Source: Kofleriaceae bacterium (GTDB lineage: Bacteria; Myxococcota_A; Polyangia; Haliangiales; Haliangiaceae). Taken from it: a stretch of DNA of 62,524 nucleotides. The stretch covers positions 1-62,524 of the forward strand of contig JAGPCO010000031.1 of the NCBI GenBank assembly GCA_018058095.1. The letters are read 5' to 3'. Of this stretch, positions 23,702 to 30,358 are shown in pieces; position 1 is the stretch's first letter; each line of letters starts with the position of its first letter. A program made the position numbers and the translations under genes. The notes under the pieces are model-generated. The model was not told the origin of the DNA and did no database searches. It saw only the letters and a program-made list of their open reading frames with translations.

Positions 23702-25936
23702 ATGCCCCGCGCCCCGTCGCTCGTTCGCCCACTGCTGGGCGCCATCGGCCCCGCCGCGGTGCTGGCCCTGACGGCGTGCGGCGCCGCCGGCCCGCTCCGC
23801 CACGTCGACGCCGGCGACGCCGCGCTGGCGGCCGGCAGGCTCGAGCAGGCCGAGCGCGCCTACGCCCGGGCCCTGGCCGGCGAGCCCGACCTCGACGAAC
23901 CCGAACACGACGCGTGGGTGGTGGCCAAGGTCGAGCGCGGCCGGGCCGCCATCGAGCTGGCCCGCCTGCGCCAGTCCGCGCCGTGGCGCAACCTCAAGGG
24001 CACCCCGGACCAGCTCCTGACCGAGCTCCACACCCTGCACGATCGGGTGCGCGGCATCGGTGGCGACGCCGCGATCGAGGCGGCGCTGGTCGAGGCCATG
24101 AACGGCCTGGCCAGCGCGACCCTGGCCGCGCTGCCGACGCAGGACTTGCCGGCCCGGGCCAGGTACGTGCTGGCAAGCGCGCTGCGCCGCTTCCCGCAGC
24201 TGACCGAGGCGACGCTGACGCCGATCGCCGGGCTCCACGGCGAGGCGATCCGGGTCCATCAGGCGGCGCTCGATGGTGCCGGCGCGGCGCCGCTGGTGGC
24301 GCGGGTGCACGAGGCCTTGCTGGCCGGCCTGCGCGGAGCGCCCCTGCCGGCCGCGCCGGGGCTGGCCGCGCCGTACGCACGTGGGGTGACGGTGACCGTG
24401 ACCGGGGCGGCTTGCCCGGGCGCGACCGCCGCGGTCAGCGGGCTCGGCCGGGCCGGGGCCGAGCGGACCATCGCCGTCACCGTCGAGGTCGCGACCTGCG
24501 CCGACACCACCCAGACCACCCGCGATCAGCGCGAGGTGAGCTGGAACGAGCAGGAGCTGGTCCGGGTCGAGCTCACGCCGATCCAGCAGCAGGTGTGCCG
24601 CGACACCTACACCGAGGTGCGCGAGTGCTTCGGCGACCCGCTGACCTGCTACTCGGGCACGTTCGTGCGGACCGGCGTGTCGTGCACGACGGTCGAGGTC
24701 GGCGTGGCCGAGAAGCCGATCTACCGGACGGTGGAGCGCAGCGGGGTCCGGCCGATCGAGCGTCAGGCCGGCCGCTACGAGGTGGCCGCCACCTGGGTCG
24801 CGCGCCGCGGCGACCGCGAGTGGCGCGGCGAGCTGCGCCGCGGCGCCGACGCGTCCGGGGTGCGGGGCGACGCGTTCGGCGTGGTGCCAGCGTTCAGCGA
24901 GGACTGGTCGTCGGGGGCCGCCTTCTTCGCCGACGCCGGCGCCGCGCTGGCGCGCGACGTCGGCGCCAGGCTGGAGGAGGCGTTCGCGGCCGACGTGTCC
25001 GCCGCGGCCGCCAGCGCGCGCCAGCTCGAGGCCAGCGGTGACGTGCTGGCCGCCGACCAGGCGTGGGCGACGGCGGCCCTGCTCGGCGGCCAGCCGGCCG
25101 GGCGATGGCCGAGCTGGGGCGTCGACGCCGCCAGCATCGTCGCCGCGTTCGACCCGGTCGCGCCGACCGCGGTGGCGCCGCTGGCCCTGGCCGAGGCGCG
25201 CAGCGTGACCGTGCCGGCGCGGCCACGCCTCACCGCCGGCCAGCTGCGCGCCGCCGAGGCCCGCCTGGTCCCCACCCTCGGCGCGACCCTGTGGGTCGAT
25301 CTGCACGCCGGCCTGCACCAGGTGCCGGTGGTGATGGACCCCGCGTCGCCGCAGCAGCTGGCCGGGGTCGACTCGCTGCTGCTCGGGTTCCGCGCCGGCC
25401 ACCGCGGCCTCAGCAGCTACCGGCGCGCCACCAGCGGGGTCGGCTTCGTCGACGATCTGGCGGCCGAGATCGCGGCCGGCTTCGTGCTCGACCAGCCGGA
25501 CACGGCGATCGGCACCAGCACGTTCGCCATGGGCGCCAGCTACAGCGCCGGCCTGGGCTTCCGCCGCATCGGCACGCTGGGGCTGTTCGGCGGGGCCCGC
25601 GCCGGCGCCAGCTGGATGCGCTTCGGCAGCAACAGCGGCGCCGCCGCCTCGGTCACCCCGTTCGCCCGGCTCGAGCTGTGGCTGGGCCGCATCACCGTGG
25701 TCGCCGACGGCATGACCTCGACCGTGGCCGGCGACCACCACGACGCGCTGGCGCTGTACCTCGGCCGCATCCGCCGGGATGGTCCGGGCGAGAAGCTCGG
25801 TCGCTTCCTGTCGGTGCGGCTCGAGCGGCGCGCGCTCGACACCACCCTCGACCTGACCGATCAGATCGACGGCGAGGTGACGCGAGCCGACGTCGAGACG
25901 ACGATGGTGACCGCGGCCTGGGGCTTCGGGTTCTGA
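23702..25936 (+). CDS. Large lipoprotein with helical and barrel-like parts
   Basis: This 744-residue product of no named family has a signal peptide with lipobox LTAC. Residues about 20-210 are Ala/Leu-rich helices with a TPR-like element (GDAALAAGRLEQAERAYARAL). The middle (about 225-350) has beta strands and five cysteines, including VCRDTYTEVRECFGDPLTCY and the closing SCTTVEV. The C-terminal 180 residues alternate polar and hydrophobic residues (FAMGASYSAGLGFRRIGTLG, GARAGASWMRFG) and end in Phe, like an outer-membrane barrel. It may be an outer-membrane-associated assembly protein; this is inference. ATG 23693 is a less likely start. Confidence 0.7.
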   Translation: MPRAPSLVRPLLGAIGPAAVLALTACGAAGPLRHVDAGDAALAAGRLEQAERAYARALAGEPDLDEPEHDAWVVAKVERGRAAIELARLRQSAPWRNLKGTPDQLLTELHTLHDRVRGIGGDAAIEAALVEAMNGLASATLAALPTQDLPARARYVLASALRRFPQLTEATLTPIAGLHGEAIRVHQAALDGAGAAPLVARVHEALLAGLRGAPLPAAPGLAAPYARGVTVTVTGAACPGATAAVSGLGRAGAERTIAVTVEVATCADTTQTTRDQREVSWNEQELVRVELTPIQQQVCRDTYTEVRECFGDPLTCYSGTFVRTGVSCTTVEVGVAEKPIYRTVERSGVRPIERQAGRYEVAATWVARRGDREWRGELRRGADASGVRGDAFGVVPAFSEDWSSGAAFFADAGAALARDVGARLEEAFAADVSAAAASARQLEASGDVLAADQAWATAALLGGQPAGRWPSWGVDAASIVAAFDPVAPTAVAPLALAEARSVTVPARPRLTAGQLRAAEARLVPTLGATLWVDLHAGLHQVPVVMDPASPQQLAGVDSLLLGFRAGHRGLSSYRRATSGVGFVDDLAAEIAAGFVLDQPDTAIGTSTFAMGASYSAGLGFRRIGTLGLFGGARAGASWMRFGSNSGAAASVTPFARLELWLGRITVVADGMTSTVAGDHHDALALYLGRIRRDGPGEKLGRFLSVRLERRALDTTLDLTDQIDGEVTRADVETTMVTAAWGFGF

Positions 25937-25945
25937 CCGCCGCGC

Positions 25946-26674
25946 TCACCGCATCAGGCGCACGCCGAGGCCGGCCTCGACCAGGCCGCGGGCGCGCAGA
26001 TCGCCGTCCAGGGTGACGCCAACGCGCAGCGGCTCGGCGTCGAGGGCCAACCACGACGTGACCGCCAGCGACAGCGCGGCCGGCGACCACACCAGCGAGG
26101 TGTCGCGCTCGTCGCCGTTTGCGCCGACGCCGAGGCTGACCACCACCTCGGGCAGCCAGGCCCCGACGACCGAGCCCAGTCGCCAGCGCGAGTCGATCGC
26201 GTTGCGCAGCACCGACCGCGCCGCGATGCGCAGGCCGCCGTCGGCCCAGGCGGCGACGCTGAGCTCGGCCCCGCGCTCGTTGCCGAGCCACGCGCCGGGC
26301 GCCACACGCCCGACCGCCAGCCCGCACGCCACCGGCGCGCACAGCACGCGCGGGCGCCGGCCGGCGGCGTCGTTGCGGTCGGCCCCGCGCAGGGGCCGCA
26401 ACCGGGTGAAGGTCAGGCGCCCACCGACGGCCCAGCTGCGGTCGCGGTAGCTCGACCCGACCGCGAGCGCCGACAGCTCGAGCCGCGGCCGCGGCAGCCT
26501 CCGGCCGGGCGCCAGCCAGACCGGAGGACGATCGGGCCGGACCGTGGTGCACGGCCCACCCGGGGCACAACACGTGTAGCTGCCGTCATCGGCGATGGCC
26601 GAGCAGGTGGCGCTGGCGACGCGGGCCGCGCCGATCGTGGCGACGGCGACCAGCAACGAGAGCAGGGGCCGCAT
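25946..26674 (-). CDS. Secreted protein, unknown function
   Basis: The 242-residue product has a clear cleavable signal peptide (MRPLLSLLVAVATIGAARVA, cleavage near ASA). A Cys-containing N-terminus follows (TCSAIADDGSYTCCAPGGPC), then a region of amphipathic strands (SWAVGGRLTFTRLRP, AELSVAAWADGGLRIAARSV, RVGVTLDGDLRARGLVEAGL) ending GVRLMR. The alternating pattern suggests an outer-membrane barrel-like protein. I recognise no family. It is convergent with the preceding lipoprotein gene with only nine bases between stop codons. No ribosome site or -10 box is obvious before ATG 26674. Confidence 0.65.
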   Translation of the reverse strand: MRPLLSLLVAVATIGAARVASATCSAIADDGSYTCCAPGGPCTTVRPDRPPVWLAPGRRLPRPRLELSALAVGSSYRDRSWAVGGRLTFTRLRPLRGADRNDAAGRRPRVLCAPVACGLAVGRVAPGAWLGNERGAELSVAAWADGGLRIAARSVLRNAIDSRWRLGSVVGAWLPEVVVSLGVGANGDERDTSLVWSPAALSLAVTSWLALDAEPLRVGVTLDGDLRARGLVEAGLGVRLMR

Positions 26675-26703
26675 GGCGGGAGAACGCGGGCGGACGATCC
26701 GGC

Positions 26704-27672
26704 TTACACCGCGCCGGCGCCCGGGGCAGGTACGACGACGGTCAGCGCGCGCGGCACCAGCTCGAACCGGGCCGGCAGGTGGCCGACGTTCTCGCCGTCG
26801 AGATCGAGCTCGACGACGGCGCCCGGATCGATCGGCTCGGCTGCCACCACCCGGGCGCGCCGGCTGGTGACCTTGTCCATGCCGAGGTGAGTGCCGGCGT
26901 AGATGCGACGGCCGGAGGCCAGGAGATCGCCGAAGCCGAAGTCGCCCAGCGCCACCACGTCGAACTGGCCGTCGTCGAGCTCGGCGTTGGGGGCGACGAA
27001 CATGCCGCCGCCGAAGTAGCGCCCGTTGGCGACGGCCACGGTGTTGATCGTCAGGTCGAGCGCGTCGGCCTCGGCCCGGCTGTCGTCGAAGCGCAGGCGG
27101 ACCCGCTGGTTGGAGTAGCGCCAGGTCGCGCGGGCGGTGGCCATGAAGAAGGACAGGCGCCCACCCAGCTTCTTGCTCGACTGGTTGACCAGCTGATCGA
27201 CCAGGCCGGAGATGCCGAACGAGCAGATGTTGACGAACATCCGGGTCGCCTCGGCGCCGGCCGGGGTGGTGTAGGTGAGTCGGCCGACGTCGATGACCCG
27301 GGTGTGACCGGCCGCGAGCACGTCGGCCGCCGCCGCCACCTCGCGCGGCATGGCGATGGTCCGGCGGAAGTCGCCGCCGGTGCCAAACGGCAGGATGCCC
27401 AGCCGCGCCGTCGGGGCGATCGGCTGTCCATCGACGAAGAAGCCGTTGGCGACCTCGTTGATGGTGCCGTCACCGCCGAGGGCGACGACCTGCTCGGCGC
27501 CGGCCTCGAGCGCGGCACGCGCCAGCCTGGTGGCGTCGCCCGGCGCCTCGGTCCGGACCTCCTCGAACGGCAGCCGGCGCCGCACCACCTCGGCCAGCTC
27601 GGGCCACTTGCGGCCGGTGGCCCCGCCCTGGGCCCGCGGGTTGACGATGACGACGGTGCGCGGCGCGGACAT
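26704..27672 (-). CDS. Diacylglycerol/sphingosine-type lipid kinase
   Basis: The 322-residue product is a DAGK-catalytic family protein of the YegS/LCB5 type. Landmarks are VVIVNPRAQGG (7-17), the nucleotide-binding GGDGTINEV (66-74), PFGTGGDFRRTI and the C-terminal substrate domain with FGGGMFVAPNAELDDGQFDV. It should phosphorylate a lipid alcohol such as diacylglycerol at the membrane surface using ATP. The usual third motif is GTGNDF/L; here Asn is replaced by Gly (GTGGDF), a common variant. TATACT lies 8 bases before ATG 27672 with no ribosome site. It is divergent from the adenine methyltransferase gene. Confidence 0.9.
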   Translation of the reverse strand: MSAPRTVVIVNPRAQGGATGRKWPELAEVVRRRLPFEEVRTEAPGDATRLARAALEAGAEQVVALGGDGTINEVANGFFVDGQPIAPTARLGILPFGTGGDFRRTIAMPREVAAAADVLAAGHTRVIDVGRLTYTTPAGAEATRMFVNICSFGISGLVDQLVNQSSKKLGGRLSFFMATARATWRYSNQRVRLRFDDSRAEADALDLTINTVAVANGRYFGGGMFVAPNAELDDGQFDVVALGDFGFGDLLASGRRIYAGTHLGMDKVTSRRARVVAAEPIDPGAVVELDLDGENVGHLPARFELVPRALTVVVPAPGAGAV

Positions 27673-27680
27673 CGGCGCCG

Positions 27681-27686
27681 AGTATA
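27681..27686 (-). promoter_or_regulatory. -10 hexamer, possible leaderless promoter
   Basis: On the minus strand TATACT ends 8 bases before ATG 27672, within the short AT-richer patch of this divergent gap. Confidence 0.5.
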
Positions 27687-27785
27687 TCCGTCGTGGTCGA
27701 GCCGGCCGCGGGCGGCCGGCACAAAGCGAGGTCGCGACCGGACCGACCTGCCGCCCGGCGGCTTGTGCGAGGGTGGCGCTGGCCC

Positions 27786-27791
27786 GATCAT
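27786..27791 (+). promoter_or_regulatory. -10-like hexamer, weak
   Basis: GATCAT ends 6 bases before GTG 27798. The first base departs from TAnnnT, but the spacing is exactly that of the stronger examples. Confidence 0.3.
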
Positions 27792-27797
27792 GACCGG

Positions 27798-29417
27798 GTG
27801 CTGGCCGCCGACCTCGACGTGTTGTGCCGCGAGCTGGCCGCGGCGCCGCCACCGAGCGCGGTGAGCGCGGCGGCCCGGCGTGGCCAGGGCGTGGTGTTCA
27901 CCCCGGCGCCGCTGGCCCGGTACGTGGCGGCCCAGGTGCTGGCGCCCCTGCGCGGGCGCGGGCGCCCCCTCGTCGTGCTCGACCCGGCCGCCGGGGATGG
28001 CGCGCTGCTGGCGGCGGCGGCGGCCGAGCTCGGTCCGGGTCACCACCTCATCGGCCTCGAGCGGGACCCGGCCCTGGCCGCCGCGCTGCGCGCTCGCGTC
28101 CCGACCGCCGAGGTCCACGTGTGCGAGGCCCTGCTCGCGGCGCCGCCGCTGCCGCCGGTCGACGCCGTGCTCGGCAACCCGCCGTACGTGCGATCGATCC
28201 GGCTGCGCGCGGCCGATCCGGCGCTGTGGCAGGCGGTGCGTGGCGCGTTCGCCGCCACCCGCCACGGCGAGTGGGATCTGTACGCCGCCTTCCTCGAGCG
28301 AGCGCCGGCCTGGCTGGCGCCGGGAGGCCGGTTCGGGCTCATCGTGCCGTCGCGCTGGATGACGGCGCGCACCGCGGCCGGCCTGCGCCAGCACCTGGCC
28401 GAGGCCGGGGTGGTGCGCGCCATCCTCGACTTCGGACCGACCCAGATCTTCGCCGCCGCCACCACCTACGCCGCCGTGGTGATCGGCGAGCGCGGCGCGG
28501 CGCCGCCACCGACGATCGCGGTACGTCGGCACGATGGGGTGCGCTGGCACGCGGTCACCATCGAGCGCGCGTGCTGGGGCGCGGCGCCGTGGCTGGCCGC
28601 GGTCGGCGACGCCACCCTGGTCACCCGCTGGGCCGGGCGTGGCCCGACGCTGGGAGAGGTCGCGCGCATCGCCAAGGGCGCCGGCAGCAACGCCGATCCG
28701 GTATTCGTCCTCGACGACGCGACCGTCGAGGGCGCGCTGGTGCGGGGCCGATCCGGCGGCGAGGTCGTCGAGGTCGAGGCGGCGTTGACCTGGCCGCTGC
28801 GACGCGGTCGCGACGTGGTGGCCTGGGCCGCCCCGGTCGGGGCGGCCGAGCCGCGCGCGCTGTTGCCGTACGCGCCTCCGTATCGGACCGGGGACCTGGT
28901 GCCGTGGCCGACGCTGGCGCGCGACTTCCCGCGGGCGGCGGCGCACCTCGACCGGCACCGCGCCCGCCTGGCCGGGCGCGAGCGCGGCCGCTTCGCCGGG
29001 GCGTGCGCCCACGCCTGGGGCCGGCCGCAGAACCTGGGCTTCCTGCTCGACCGGGCGCCCAAGCTCATCGTGCCCGACGTGCTGGCGACGGCGCGAGCCG
29101 AGCTCGACCTCGACGGCCGCCTGGTGCTCGACTCGGCCTACGCGGTGCGGCCACGCCCGGGCGGCCCGATCCCGATCGAGGTGCTGCTGGCGCTGCTCAA
29201 CGCGCCGGTGGTGCGGACCTGGCTCGACCACCACAGCGTGCCGCTGCGCGGCGGCTTCACCCGGCTCAAGACCGCGGCGCTGGCGCCGATGCCGGTGCCC
29301 GCGCCCGGTCCGTGGATCGAGCGGGTCCGGCGCGCCGTCGTCGGCGGCGACCACGCCGCCGCGGTGGCGGCGATCGGCGCGGCCTACGCCGTGGCCCCCG
29401 GGGCGCGGACCGCGTAG
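27798..29417 (+). CDS. N6-adenine DNA methyltransferase, orphan
   Basis: The 539-residue product has the gamma-class methyltransferase core. A Phe-Thr-Pro motif X (GVVFTPAPLARYVA) precedes motif I (LDPAAGDGALL, about 61-71) and the catalytic motif IV GNPPYV (about 126-131), followed by LAPGGRFGLIVPSRWM. The C-terminal half (about 280-530) looks like a TaqI-type specificity domain, with EVLLALLNAPVVRTWLDHHS near the end. It should methylate adenine in a specific DNA site. No restriction endonuclease gene is adjacent, so it is either an orphan epigenetic enzyme or a degenerate type IIG enzyme lacking its nuclease. GTG 27798 is chosen over longer, low-complexity frames. Confidence 0.85.
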   Translation: MLAADLDVLCRELAAAPPPSAVSAAARRGQGVVFTPAPLARYVAAQVLAPLRGRGRPLVVLDPAAGDGALLAAAAAELGPGHHLIGLERDPALAAALRARVPTAEVHVCEALLAAPPLPPVDAVLGNPPYVRSIRLRAADPALWQAVRGAFAATRHGEWDLYAAFLERAPAWLAPGGRFGLIVPSRWMTARTAAGLRQHLAEAGVVRAILDFGPTQIFAAATTYAAVVIGERGAAPPPTIAVRRHDGVRWHAVTIERACWGAAPWLAAVGDATLVTRWAGRGPTLGEVARIAKGAGSNADPVFVLDDATVEGALVRGRSGGEVVEVEAALTWPLRRGRDVVAWAAPVGAAEPRALLPYAPPYRTGDLVPWPTLARDFPRAAAHLDRHRARLAGRERGRFAGACAHAWGRPQNLGFLLDRAPKLIVPDVLATARAELDLDGRLVLDSAYAVRPRPGGPIPIEVLLALLNAPVVRTWLDHHSVPLRGGFTRLKTAALAPMPVPAPGPWIERVRRAVVGGDHAAAVAAIGAAYAVAPGARTA

Positions 29418-29449
29418 CGCGATCCACCCCGGATCGGCCCGGGCCGGGT

Positions 29450-29455
29450 GATACT
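29450..29455 (+). promoter_or_regulatory. -10 hexamer with TG extension, possible leaderless promoter
   Basis: GATACT, preceded by GGT, ends 6 bases before ATG 29462 with only GGGCCC between. Confidence 0.5.
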
Positions 29456-29461
29456 GGGCCC

Positions 29462-30130
29462 ATGCTCGGCCTGGTCATCTCCATCGCCGTCGTCGCCATC
29501 GCGATCGGCGCCGCCCAGTGGTGGAACAGCGAGCACCAGACGACGAAGCGGACCCTGCGCACCAGCCCGCGCATCACCGTCTCGGCGATGGCGCACGCGG
29601 CTCAGCCCGGGCGCCTGGTCGGCGTGGCCGAGGTGGTCGACGGCACCTTGACCAGCCCGGTCACCGGCCGGCCGTGTGTGTTCTACCAGGCGACGATCGA
29701 GGAGCTGGTCTCGACCGGCAAGTCGAGCCAGTGGCGACAGCGCGCGCACGAGCGCCGCGGCGTGGTGTTCGCGCTGCGCGACGAAACCGGCCGGGCCCTC
29801 GTCGACGCCGCCACCGCCCGCATCGCGCTCACCATCGATGGCCGCTCGCAGTCAGGCGTGTTCGACGACGCGACCGCGGCCGAGCAGGCGTTCCTGGCCC
29901 GCCATGGCATGTCGAGCAGCGGCTGGTTCCTCAACAAGCGGCTGCGCTACCACGAGGCCGTGATCGAGCCGGGCGAGCGGATCGCGGTCCTCGGCCGCGG
30001 CGAGGCCGAGCCCGACCCGGACGGCGCCACCGGCGGCGGCTACCGCGAGGGGCCGGCGCTGCGGGTGGTGATCACCGGGACGGCCAAGGCCCCCGTGCTG
30101 TTGAGCGATCACCCGGACGCGCTGCGCTAG
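29462..30130 (+). CDS. GIDE-domain membrane protein
   Basis: The 222-residue product has one N-terminal membrane helix (MLGLVISIAVVAIAIGAAQ) and a soluble domain resembling the GIDE domain of the mitochondrial ubiquitin ligase MUL1 and its prokaryotic relatives. Matching features are PGRLVGVAEVVDGTLTSPVT, CVFYQATIEE, the DETGRALVDAATARI strand, HEAVIEPGERIAVLG and a final VVITG strand with an LLSDHP-like motif typical of the domain end. There is no RING finger, as expected in bacteria. The bacterial role is unknown. The TAG stop (30128-30130) is part of a palindromic repeat. Confidence 0.72.
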   Translation: MLGLVISIAVVAIAIGAAQWWNSEHQTTKRTLRTSPRITVSAMAHAAQPGRLVGVAEVVDGTLTSPVTGRPCVFYQATIEELVSTGKSSQWRQRAHERRGVVFALRDETGRALVDAATARIALTIDGRSQSGVFDDATAAEQAFLARHGMSSSGWFLNKRLRYHEAVIEPGERIAVLGRGEAEPDPDGATGGGYREGPALRVVITGTAKAPVLLSDHPDALR

Positions 30131-30244
30131 CAGGCTGCTGAAAAACCGGTGCCGGCGGCTCCGGCCGACGGGACGGGCTCCGTGTTTTCAGCAGGCTGCG
30201 AGATCGAAAATGCCTAGCAGGATGCTTCTTCAGCATCCTGCTAG
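30127..30244. repeat. Palindromic intergenic repeat, best-preserved copy
   Basis: The element opens CTAGCAGGCTGCTGAAAAAC and closes with a perfect hairpin: CTAGCAGGATGCT (30214-30226), loop TCTTC, AGCATCCTGCTAG (30232-30244). A second internal pairing joins GCTGAAAA near the start with TTTTCAGC at about 30186. It supplies the stop codon of the GIDE-domain gene. No transposase is associated. Confidence 0.85.
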
Positions 30245-30358
30245 GGGTGTCCCCGATTGGCGTTGACGTCGACGTGGTCGTGGTCGTGGTCGTCGACCTA
30301 GACGGCGACGGCGACGTGGAGGTGGACGCCACCTTCGTCGACCACTGGTACCCCTGGC

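Noticed and set aside
22865-25741. A 958-codon open frame on the minus strand
   Set aside because: It is antisense to the second flotillin and the large lipoprotein, and carries no recognisable motif.
27673-27852. N-terminal extension of the lipid kinase
   Set aside because: The frame is open upstream, but the family begins close to ATG 27672 and TATACT sits just before that ATG.
10452-30244. Palindromic repeats as insertion-sequence ends
   Set aside because: The copies have no transposase between or beside them and no flanking target duplication that I could see, so I call them intergenic repeats rather than an IS.
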